The position numbers were made by a program, and so were the translations under genes. Shown piece after piece: positions 5,494-11,908 of a stretch of 13,259 nucleotides of DNA. The first letter of the stretch is position 1. Each line of letters starts with the position of its first letter. The stretch spans positions 1-13,259 of the forward strand of contig DCVU01000005.1 in the NCBI GenBank assembly GCA_002327415.1, read 5' to 3'. Origin of the DNA: Smithella sp. UBA2180. GTDB taxonomy: Bacteria > Desulfobacterota > Syntrophia > Syntrophales > Smithellaceae. The notes beneath the pieces are model-generated. The model was not told where the DNA came from. It did not search any database and was given only the letters and a program-made list of their open reading frames with translations.

Positions 5494-7719
5494 TTAAAAA
5501 TTTACCGTCATCAGGAGGGATGATAGACTGTCTGATGTGGCAATAACTTCACTATCCTCCCGTTCATATAAATTTTTACCGGCTGCCTTTTCAATCATCA
5601 CAATGGCTTTTTCAATGTGATCGACAAATTCCGGCACAGGTATCATTTCACCATAAGTGCGAGTAAAAGAATAAATACAAACATCGTCTTTTTCCATCAG
5701 CCTGGCAATGTCTATTGTTTTTCTTAGTGTTTGCAGAACAAACTTTGTCGTTCCAACAGTTCGGGCAGGCAAAAAATCCCACAGTGCCACTGCGGTACAG
5801 AAATAAATTGTTGGCCGGTAACTCTGTAAGGAAACTGAATCATCATGAATCAGTAATTTTTTAATCATTTTCTTTGCCATGAATTCGTATTGCAAATTTT
5901 CAGGCAGATCTTTTTTGAGATAGCCGAGTTGATCTAAAAGTTCTTCAGCCGGTTTGCGTACCGTCATAAAATCGGCATCAACAGCTTTTTGCGGATTGAT
6001 AAATATTTCTTCATCACTTTTCAAAATCGCGCGCAGGACTTGAACACTGCAGAGCAAATAGGAAGACCGAATTCCTGACGGAGAAACTGTCATGCCTTTT
6101 TCAAAAAGGTCTTCAGCGCGATCCAGCGCATCAAACACATTCTGTTTCAAGATGGATAATGTCTTTCGGTCTGCGATATTTTTATCAGTGCGTGTGTATC
6201 GGAGGGTCAACATAGCCCGGGCGCGATGAATAAGGGCGTATTCACAAAAAAAATCTTCGGATTGGTGAGCGCAGTTTTCCCGTATGAAGATGGCTTCTTT
6301 TTCAGCCATCTTCAAAAGACCCAGTGCCACTGAATAATTTTCGGCATCCACAGCCATGTTGCGAAAGATCAGCATTCGCAATGTGCGGGCAATTAAATCC
6401 GTTGGATTTATAGAAAGCACTATACGTAATATCTCCACTGCCTCCTCAAAGCGCCTCCTAAAATAAAGGGTCTTGGCAATTTCTACTCCCAAAAGAGAAT
6501 TATGAGGAAACTTGAAAAAAGTGGAAACTGCATTGTCTTCATCAACCTTACCCTGTTTTTGCTCCACTTCTTCCGGAAACCACAAAAGGCGGTTGAGTTT
6601 TTCTATGGCGGCCGGATTATTCTGTAAGATTTTGTCCGTAAGAAGATCGCCGACAAAATCAAAATAATGTGTGCTCCAGAGCGCAGTTACCCACCAAATC
6701 GTAAGAGCTTCGCCATTAAACAACGTTGTTTCCGAGGGGTGCTGACAGAGAATGACACGTATATCGTTGATCAGCAGGCATTGGCGCGCATAGTCCGATA
6801 CACGAATGACCGGATCATCCGGAAGTTTGGCATTGAGCAAAGGAAGTAGGTAATTATCCAGATTGGAGTATTCTCCGGCAACAATACCGATGGATAAGAA
6901 TCTATTTTTGGTGCAGTAGCGGGATAACGCCCAACGTATAGTAATCTGATGAGCGAGATCTACGGCACTGCGCAGGCACTTCCGGTAAGACACAGGATCG
7001 CTCCCCTTTTCTTCTTTTGGAAAATCAATGTATAATGTTGTAATATCGTGGAACCGGATTTTCCCCCAATGCCCATAAAGAAAATGACTGATTGACTGTT
7101 CAACATAATTTTTCAGGGCTTTTTTGAGCCAGCCCAAAATTTCATGATCGATGACATCACCGCGGCTGTAAAGGGCAACGCCTATTCTGACACCTTCCGT
7201 ATAATTTTCCGTCTGTTTCCCATCGCTGCAAAGCCTGACCATGGTCTCGAAATTCCATATGGGTCCCAACTCCGCACGTTCATGGCCCACCCAGAAGGCT
7301 AAGCTCCGAAGCACGTCCTGTTTATAGATCGTATCGGCGGGTTCCTTTTTAAGCCTCGACAACATCGATTTATCCACTTTGGGTAAATCAATCCGGCACT
7401 CCTCAATCAAGCTATTGATACGATCGGCCAATGCCCGTATCGACAAAGTCATCTTGAGCAGGTCCGCTTTCTTTTCGAGCAATGCCTCAAAGTTGAGATT
7501 ATTCGGCGGCGTGCAATCGTCAGGAGTACGTTCATGCTGGCGGATGAACGCTTCTAGGCTATTTACATCACCCGTTTTAATTATGTTGTTCTTTGCGGCA
7601 TACGCCACAAATGATTCAACAGCTTTCGAATGACTGCTGTCTTCACAAAATTTCCTGAATGCCTCATGGCTTGGAAAGACAGACAGAAGGGCCGATATGG
7701 ATTTATCCTTGGTTTTCAT
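5494..7719 (-). CDS. Large HTH/TPR-like hypothetical protein (741 residues)
   Basis: I do not recognise a named family. Seen: residues 93-147, from SIRALADRI through LPKVDKSMLSRLKKE to DVLRSLAFWVGHE, look like a divergent Cro/CI-type helix-turn-helix. The middle is rich in aromatic helices. Residues 410-445 (GVEIAKTLYFRRRFEEAVEI, then VLSINPTDLIAR) fit a TPR unit, and further helix pairs at 455-480, 490-510 and 525-545 suggest a TPR-like solenoid. Residues 633-720 form another helical block. There is no signal peptide or membrane segment, so it is probably cytoplasmic. AAGGAG lies 10 nt before the ATG. It is a lone gene, opposite in strand to the conjugation operon and bracketed by relic copies A and B, so it looks like inserted cargo. 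A regulatory or sensor role resembling HTH-TPR regulators is inference. Confidence 0.8.
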   Translation of the reverse strand: MKTKDKSISALLSVFPSHEAFRKFCEDSSHSKAVESFVAYAAKNNIIKTGDVNSLEAFIRQHERTPDDCTPPNNLNFEALLEKKADLLKMTLSIRALADRINSLIEECRIDLPKVDKSMLSRLKKEPADTIYKQDVLRSLAFWVGHERAELGPIWNFETMVRLCSDGKQTENYTEGVRIGVALYSRGDVIDHEILGWLKKALKNYVEQSISHFLYGHWGKIRFHDITTLYIDFPKEEKGSDPVSYRKCLRSAVDLAHQITIRWALSRYCTKNRFLSIGIVAGEYSNLDNYLLPLLNAKLPDDPVIRVSDYARQCLLINDIRVILCQHPSETTLFNGEALTIWWVTALWSTHYFDFVGDLLTDKILQNNPAAIEKLNRLLWFPEEVEQKQGKVDEDNAVSTFFKFPHNSLLGVEIAKTLYFRRRFEEAVEILRIVLSINPTDLIARTLRMLIFRNMAVDAENYSVALGLLKMAEKEAIFIRENCAHQSEDFFCEYALIHRARAMLTLRYTRTDKNIADRKTLSILKQNVFDALDRAEDLFEKGMTVSPSGIRSSYLLCSVQVLRAILKSDEEIFINPQKAVDADFMTVRKPAEELLDQLGYLKKDLPENLQYEFMAKKMIKKLLIHDDSVSLQSYRPTIYFCTAVALWDFLPARTVGTTKFVLQTLRKTIDIARLMEKDDVCIYSFTRTYGEMIPVPEFVDHIEKAIVMIEKAAGKNLYEREDSEVIATSDSLSSLLMTVNF

Positions 7720-7813
7720 AATTTAAATACTCCTTAAAAATAAAATCATTAATTGTTTTATAACGAAAGAAAGAACTTATGATCACAACATCTCCAAAAG
7801 CGCAACATAAATC

Positions 7814-7873
7814 GTCTTATGTAAAGACAATATTTTTCTTAAGACACGTTAATATATTGATTACTGTCTTAAG
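7814..7873. promoter_or_regulatory. Cluster of TTAAGAC/GTCTTAA half-sites
   Basis: Between the divergent 741-residue gene and the aldehyde dehydrogenase relic lie GTCTTA (7814-7819), TAAAGAC (7822-7828), CTTAAGACA (7838-7846) and TGTCTTAAG (7865-7873). The last two form a perfect 9+9 inverted repeat over 18 nt, and the first two an imperfect short one. Four half-sites in 60 nt upstream of a putative HTH protein suggest an operator. It is an inferred site only. Confidence 0.4.
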
Positions 7874-7995
7874 GAAGGGTATAGAGTTGCCTGCATATTA
7901 CCTATTTAGCAGACTGCTGCAAAGTCGTCGGTGATTTCTATATCGGCCAGAGAGTAATATTTAACATTTTATTATCGTAAGATGGAGGAGTTAAG

Positions 7996-8070
7996 ATGGA
8001 TCATTACAAGCTATTTATTGACGGGGAGTTTGTGAAGCAGCAAACGGCGATGTTTTTGAAACCATCGATT
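7996..8070 (+). pseudogene. 5' fragment of an aldehyde dehydrogenase gene
   Basis: After a good ribosome site (GGAGG, 7984-7989) the frame reads MDHYKLFIDGEFVK and then breaks. Shifting one base gives AANGDVFETID, and together these match the N-terminus typical of NAD(P)-dependent aldehyde dehydrogenases (KLFIDGEFV, then NGDVFETIDPATG). A single G lost near 8036 explains the break. At about 8070 the similarity stops abruptly and copy B begins, so everything downstream of the first ~25 codons has been lost by a junction event. No catalytic residues remain. Confidence 0.7.
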
Positions 8071-8072
8071 TG

Positions 8073-8357
8073 ATGTCAATCAATAGCAAGGAGGCGCAAA
8101 AATTCCGGAATGGAAGCATAGAGATTCACCTTGATATACAAGACAAGATAAGAAGGCAAGTACCCGATATTATATATTAACTATGGAACAAATCGCATTT
8201 GAACAATCTTGATATACAAGACGAGATAGTAATCAAACTATTTAAAACAACATTACTTTTGGCTTGTTGACCTGTTTTGCCAAATGACCTTGATATACAA
8301 GTCCAGTTGGACAACCGCGTCCGCTTTGTAGAAAATGGCCATATCACGAAATCGGGT
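8073..8357 (+). pseudogene. Copy B: degraded relic of the zinc-ribbon gene's C-terminal half
   Basis: Base-by-base similarity to 8950-9225. It opens MSINSKEAQKF, then has IHLDIQDKIRRQVPDII, against HLDIQDKIKRQAPDII in the intact gene, and stops at TAA after IIY. Beyond the stop, NLDIQDEIVIKL and the tail LDIQVQLDNRVRFVENGHIT continue the match. Three perfect CTTGATATACAAG 13-mers sit at 8130, 8208 and 8289. The similarity ends at 8357; the OmpA-like gene does not follow. The zinc ribbon is missing and an aldehyde dehydrogenase fragment has been joined at the left edge. Confidence 0.8.
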
Positions 8358-8696
8358 AGGTATGGCCATGGATGCAGATGCGGTTGTCAATCCGGCAGTG
8401 GTCAGAAAGATCGATGGTTCCTTCAGCCGGATATACCTTCGTTTCAACACCGGGAAACTCCTCTGTGATCTTGTCAACGAGGAGACGCTCCTCTATTTTT
8501 TTCTAAATGCCGTTTCTGACCGTAAAGATCTCAATTTCCATCAAAATGACAACATATGCACCATTCATGGGACAGATATGTCTTTGATGCTTTTGATAAT
8601 TGGCGGTTTAACATCAAGGTTGCTTCTTTCATTCTGCACTTTGCCTGACACGTCTTTTTTTTCTGACGATTTATTATTTTGTTCAGGAGAAACGGG
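8358..8696. other. Unassigned stretch between copy B and the conjugation operon
   Basis: No gene can be supported. A plus-strand frame is open to 8700 but has no ribosome site. On the minus strand 8568-8344 reads quite protein-like in one frame (start MNGAYVVILMEIEIFTVRNG, then ERLLVDKITEEFPG and VETKVYPAEGTIDL) but is interrupted by TAG at 8503-8505, so it may be a relic of another gene. The last 30 nt carry the ribosome site for the gene at 8697. No clear promoter or terminator is visible. Confidence 0.4.
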
Positions 8697-9161
8697 ATGA
8701 AAGGAAAACGCAGGCCGAAGAAATGTTTTTGTGGTGCGCTTATTATTCCTGATAAGAAAGTCGGTTCCCGTCAGAAGACTTGTGGTTTGAAAGACTGCCA
8801 GCGGGAGTTGAAGCGGCGGAACAATGAGCGCTGGCGGAAGAGTAATCCTAGTTATTGGCGCGATGATCATGCCCGCTTGAAGGCATGGCAGGATAAACAT
8901 CCCGGCCATCTAAAAGAATACAGGAAAAGCCACCCGGAATACGTACGCAAGTGCAGGGAGGCGCAAAAACGCCGGGATAGAAGCAAAAGGCTTCATCTGG
9001 ATATACAAGACAAGATAAAAAGGCAGGCGCCGGATATTATAGATCAATTGTTGGATAAAGCGCATTTGGGCAATCTTGATAAACAAGCCAAGACAGTTAT
9101 CAAACCACTGGAAACAGCATTACTTTTAGGTCTGCTGACCTCTTTAACCAATCAATCTTGA
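8697..9161 (+). CDS. Small Cys4 zinc-ribbon-like protein of the conjugation operon
   Basis: Hypothetical protein of 154 residues. Residues 10-34 carry CFC, then GSRQKTC and GLKDC (C10, C12, C29, C34), a likely zinc-binding knuckle. A strongly basic middle with repeated aromatic/His motifs follows (NPSYWRDDHARLKAWQ, HPGHLKEYRKSHPEYVRK, then CREAQKRRDRSKR), and then a helical C-terminal part HLDIQDKIKRQAPDIIDQLL. The composition suggests nucleic-acid binding, and I recall similar proteins recurring in Deltaproteobacteria mobile regions; no function is known to me. An upstream TTG at 8679 is open, but AGGAGA (8685-8690) lies inside that extension, so ATG 8697 is preferred. Compared with copies A and B the frame seems to stop about 23 codons early (see 9157-9228). 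Confidence 0.8.
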   Translation: MKGKRRPKKCFCGALIIPDKKVGSRQKTCGLKDCQRELKRRNNERWRKSNPSYWRDDHARLKAWQDKHPGHLKEYRKSHPEYVRKCREAQKRRDRSKRLHLDIQDKIKRQAPDIIDQLLDKAHLGNLDKQAKTVIKPLETALLLGLLTSLTNQS

Positions 9162-9169
9162 TATACAAG
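8997..9169 (+). repeat. CTTGATATACAAG 13-mer family, about 80-nt spacing
   Basis: The 13-mer or a one-mismatch form occurs here at 8997 (CTGG variant), 9075 (ATAA variant) and 9157 (perfect), in copy B at 8130, 8208 and 8289 (all perfect), and once in copy A at 5073. Each is partly dyadic (CTTG/CAAG) and encodes LDIQ or LDKQ in the gene frame. The spacings 78 and 81-82 nt are preserved between B and C. The sequences between the 13-mers are not obviously related. Confidence 0.75.
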
Positions 9170-9228
9170 TCCAGTTGGACAACTGCATCCGTTTTGTTCA
9201 AAACGGTTACGTCACAAAATTAGGTTAA
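9157..9228 (+). other. Out-of-frame C-terminal tail of the zinc-ribbon gene
   Basis: In the +1 frame relative to the upstream gene this reads LDIQVQLDNCIRF, then VQNGYVTKLG and TAA (9226-9228). The same peptide stretch is present in copies A and B. Against copy B the 23 codons differ at about 5 first, 1 second and 7 third positions, a pattern expected for a protein-coding sequence. In B the three 13-mers are all in one frame (spacings 78 and 81), whereas here the second spacing is 82. A one-base insertion between about 9125 and 9157 probably truncated the protein. Confidence 0.55.
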
Positions 9229-9251
9229 AGGAAAAAACATAAGAAAACGGG

Positions 9252-9935
9252 ATGAAAAAAATATTTGTGTTGATGATCTGTTTATTAACTTCACAGAATG
9301 TGAGCGCCGCGGAGATACGGCCAGCCGATATTGAATATAGATATGAAGGCCTGGCAAATTCAGGAAGTCTCTCCCATAGCTACATGATCAGGGAACAGGA
9401 AACAAAAAGAATAAAACTGACAAAAAAATCGGCAATACCAGTAGCAATAAAATTCTCCCAACCCACCAATGAAATACCGGCACAAGAAATACAGTCAGCA
9501 GATACTGAAAATAAAACTATCATCAAAGAAGCTGAAAAAATAAAAACAAATAACTCCATTCCAATAAATCCCGCTGGAATGACAGTCGCCGCGAACTCAT
9601 CACCGTTTGAAGAAAAGGCAAGTAGTTATCTGTCATGTAAAAAGAACATCGTCTTTTTCCCATTGAACAAATCCCAAATAAGTAATTCTGAGAAAGATCA
9701 AATTAAACAGTTCATAAACTGTATCAAGGGAAAAGAAGTTAAAGTGACCGGCTATACATGTAAAATTGGCGGAAAGTTCTATAACGATAAGTTGGCGACG
9801 GAGAGAGCACTTAATGTTGCCGGATATCTGCGGCAAGAAGGAGTTGTGGTCAAAGAGATAATCGGTAAAGGACAACAGGAATATATATCCGGTGTTAATC
9901 ACGTAAACAGGCGTGTCGAAATAGATCAAAGATAA
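9252..9935 (+). CDS. Periplasmic OmpA-like domain protein of the T4SS operon
   Basis: Secreted protein of 227 residues. The signal peptide is residues 1-19 (MKKIFVLMICLLTSQNVSA, cleavage before AEIRP), with no lipobox. A low-complexity linker rich in Thr, Glu and Lys covers about 50-120, and the OmpA-like peptidoglycan-associated domain covers 128-227: NIVFFPLNKSQI, then VKVTGYTCKIG, NDKLATERALNVAGYL, and NHVNRRVEI at the end. The residue that aligns with the diaminopimelate-binding Asp of the GHTD motif is Cys170, while the matching Arg (R185) is kept 15 residues later. With C129 and C157 there are three cysteines in the domain, and the next gene is a disulfide isomerase. It may anchor the secretion channel in the periplasm. 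A truncated copy lies at 5168. The ribosome site is weak. Confidence 0.85.
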   Translation: MKKIFVLMICLLTSQNVSAAEIRPADIEYRYEGLANSGSLSHSYMIREQETKRIKLTKKSAIPVAIKFSQPTNEIPAQEIQSADTENKTIIKEAEKIKTNNSIPINPAGMTVAANSSPFEEKASSYLSCKKNIVFFPLNKSQISNSEKDQIKQFINCIKGKEVKVTGYTCKIGGKFYNDKLATERALNVAGYLRQEGVVVKEIIGKGQQEYISGVNHVNRRVEIDQR

Positions 9936-9951
9936 AAAGGAGAAACGAATA

Positions 9952-10695
9952 ATGAAAAAGAATTCAAGAATAATAGTTATCGCCCTGGTAATCGGAGTTT
10001 TCACTATTGTGAGTATGGCTGTAAACATTCAAGCTAAGGAACAGGAAAATGTGAAGCAGGCAATCACCGCAAAAATTAAAGAAATAGCATCAATCAATGT
10101 AGAAGATGTTGAGAAATCACCTATAGAGGGAATATACGAAATTGTCGCCAACAAAGGGAGTATCGTTTTCTATTATGCTCCTAAAAGCGAATTAATAATA
10201 TTTGGCGAGATATATGATAAAAACAAAAAATCCCTCACACAAGAAAAACGTGATCAACTTCAAGCGAAGAAAATAACAGACATCCCCTTGGATAAAGCAA
10301 TAAAAATAGGTACGGGAAAAAATAAAGTAATTGAATTTACAGACCCCGATTGTCCGTATTGCCGCCAGGCCGCAGAATATTTTAAAAATAAGAATGTAAC
10401 AAAATACGTCTATTTAATCCCTATTACCCAATTACATCCGAAAGCGGAAGAAAAAGCCAAATACATTTTAGCCGCCGAAGATAAAGTTAAGGCTTATTAC
10501 GAAGTGATGAGCGGAGCGAAAGATAAAGACGACCTGAGTAGCCAGAAAATATCGAAAGAAGTAAACGATATGTATCAGGCTCAGCAAAGTATTGGCAATA
10601 AGATAGGCATAACCGGAACGCCAGCGTTCTGGATCAATGGAAAGTATGTGCCGGGAGCGAATATAAAAATGTTTGATACGCTCCTGGTAAAATAA
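9952..10695 (+). CDS. DsbC-like thiol:disulfide oxidoreductase of the T4SS
   Basis: Periplasmic thiol-disulfide isomerase, probably helping disulfide formation in secretion parts, as DsbC and TrbB do for F-type systems. Seen in 247 residues: an N-terminal hydrophobic segment (7-25) ending VNIQAKEQ (signal peptide or anchor), a DsbC-like dimerisation region 45-92 with SPIEGIYEIVANKGSIVFYY, then a thioredoxin fold with KVIEFTDPDCPYCRQAAEYF, active site C134-P-Y-C137, and the cis-Pro loop GITGTPAFWINGKYVPG (T223-P224). The active-site pair is CPYC, not the CGYC of E. coli DsbC. AAGGAG lies 10 nt before ATG 9952, and the gap to the preceding gene is 16 nt. It is co-transcribed with the OmpA-like gene and the tra genes. 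Confidence 0.9.
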   Translation: MKKNSRIIVIALVIGVFTIVSMAVNIQAKEQENVKQAITAKIKEIASINVEDVEKSPIEGIYEIVANKGSIVFYYAPKSELIIFGEIYDKNKKSLTQEKRDQLQAKKITDIPLDKAIKIGTGKNKVIEFTDPDCPYCRQAAEYFKNKNVTKYVYLIPITQLHPKAEEKAKYILAAEDKVKAYYEVMSGAKDKDDLSSQKISKEVNDMYQAQQSIGNKIGITGTPAFWINGKYVPGANIKMFDTLLVK

Positions 10696-10711
10696 AAAGG
10701 AGGTTAAACGT

Positions 10712-11014
10712 ATGAAAAATGAAGAATTGGTAAAGGTGTTGTTGTTCGCATTGTTTTTGGTAATGGCTATAGAGCCGTCAGCGTTCGCAATTACGGCGCC
10801 AGCTGCGGGTAGTTTCGCTTATGACGTTTACGACATGGCCGTAAATTCTATTTTAAAAGGGCCCATTGGTTTCGTGGCCGGATTGGGAGCCGTATGTTTT
10901 GGGGCAGCATTGGCAATTCAGCAAAAAATCGGCGGTGCCATCCCGGCGCTATTAGGGGGAGCCGTACTTCTTAAATCGGATACAATCGTCACCAGTATGG
11001 GCTTGCTGTACTAA
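10712..11014 (+). CDS. traA: TraA/TrbC-like conjugative pilin
   Basis: Precursor of the pilus subunit. Among 100 residues, a hydrophobic leader (8-25) ends PSAFA before ITAPAAGSF, giving a mature protein of about 74 residues. Two hydrophobic helices follow: 51-67 (GPIGFVAGLGAVCFGAA) and 73-87 (GGAIPALLGGAVLLK), with a basic/polar turn IQQKIG between. This is the VirB2/TraA pilin plan. Sequence conservation of this family is low, so the call rests on topology and on the traL-traE-traK-traB neighbours. GGAGG precedes the ATG. The stop overlaps the traL start by 1 nt (TAATG). Confidence 0.8.
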   Translation: MKNEELVKVLLFALFLVMAIEPSAFAITAPAAGSFAYDVYDMAVNSILKGPIGFVAGLGAVCFGAALAIQQKIGGAIPALLGGAVLLKSDTIVTSMGLLY

Positions 11015-11280
11015 TGAAAAAACAATTTCCTCAATATCTATCGGCTCCGTTACAGGTGCTCTTTTGGGATAGTGATGAGCTGTGCATCATCCTGATGTTT
11101 TTCACAATAGCAATGATATTTGGATCTGTAACGTGGCTGCTGGTGGTAGTCGGCCCCTGGGGATACAGCAATGTGAAAAAAAAATATCCAAGGGGATTTA
11201 TCCGTCACATTCTATATTTTGCGGGACTCGTGAATTTTCAAAAATATCCTGATTTTTTTGAGGACGTGTTTATTGAGTAA
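11014..11280 (+). CDS. traL: TraL family T4SS inner-membrane protein
   Basis: Small inner-membrane component needed for F-type pilus assembly. It has 88 residues, beginning KKQFPQYLSAPLQVLFWDSD, a typical TraL start. One strong hydrophobic stretch (23-47, ending in LLVVVGPWGY) is followed by a cytoplasmic basic segment KKKYPRGFIRHILYFAG, the conserved RGFLxHxLY-type TraL motif. The ATG shares its A with the pilin stop, so translation is probably coupled; no separate strong ribosome site is seen. Confidence 0.88.
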   Translation: MKKQFPQYLSAPLQVLFWDSDELCIILMFFTIAMIFGSVTWLLVVVGPWGYSNVKKKYPRGFIRHILYFAGLVNFQKYPDFFEDVFIE

Positions 11281-11301
11281 ACGAAGAGGGGACGGATCAA
11301 A

Positions 11302-11907
11302 GTGAAGCTGAGCAATTACATGAACGATAAAGCAAAATACAAAGGTGAAAACAGGTTATTAAAATTCATCATTTTGGTTATCGGAATAGTTACGTTATTG
11401 AATACCGGTATAATGCTTAAGGCTCTCAGTTATCAAAGAGTGGTCATCGTGCCGCCGGGATTACAGGAAAAAACAACAATCCAAGGAAACAAGCTGGACG
11501 AAATATATGTATCAACATTTGTTCGATACATCAGCTCTCTGGCCTTTTCCTACACGCCGGCCACAGCCCGCAGGCAATTCGATGAGCTACTGCTTCACTT
11601 TGATCCAACTGCATATCCACAGGGAAAGACAACTTTTTACAATCTCGCCGAAAAGATAGTGGATACTCAGGTCACGCAGGCTTTTTACATTAATAAGATC
11701 ACAGTAAACACGGAAACAAAAAAAATCGAAATAGAAGGAACTAAAAGGCAATATATCGACGACCGCAAAGTAGAAGACGGCAAAAAAAATTATTTCATAG
11801 ATTACACAATATTTAACGGAAGATTTTACATAATGGCCATAGCGGAATCGGCGGCAGGGGGAGTTCAACAAGGTCAAGTTCAGGAAGCAGCACAAAAAGG
11901 GAAATAA
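11302..11907 (+). CDS. traE: TraE family T4SS protein (VirB5/VirB8-like position)
   Basis: Bitopic inner-membrane protein of the F-type pilus assembly platform. Over 201 residues it has a cytoplasmic N-terminus with KGENRLLKF, one membrane helix (about 24-43), then a periplasmic domain with RVVIVPPGLQEKTTI, YVSTFVRYISSLAFSYTPAT (the family's conserved tract) and ARRQFDELLLHFDP. The Gln-rich tail GGVQQGQVQEAAQKGK is low-complexity. The start is GTG 11302 with GAGGGGA about 10 nt upstream. The gene lies between traL and traK, in F operon order. Confidence 0.9.
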   Translation: MKLSNYMNDKAKYKGENRLLKFIILVIGIVTLLNTGIMLKALSYQRVVIVPPGLQEKTTIQGNKLDEIYVSTFVRYISSLAFSYTPATARRQFDELLLHFDPTAYPQGKTTFYNLAEKIVDTQVTQAFYINKITVNTETKKIEIEGTKRQYIDDRKVEDGKKNYFIDYTIFNGRFYIMAIAESAAGGVQQGQVQEAAQKGK

Positions 11908-11908
11908 A

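Noticed and set aside
8335..8700. Plus-strand ORF of 121 codons after copy B
   Set aside because: No ribosome site, begins inside relic DNA, ends inside the next gene's leader; not supported as a gene.
8565..8909. Minus-strand ORF of 114 codons antisense to the zinc-ribbon gene
   Set aside because: Shadow of a better-supported gene.
5073..9169. CTTGATATACAAG repeats as a CRISPR array
   Set aside because: Only three per cluster, about 80-nt spacing, encoded inside a protein-coding frame, no cas genes.
9189..9206. Perfect palindrome CCGTTTTGTTCAAAACGG
   Set aside because: It lies in the former coding tail and the same positions in copies A and B are not palindromic, so it is probably incidental.
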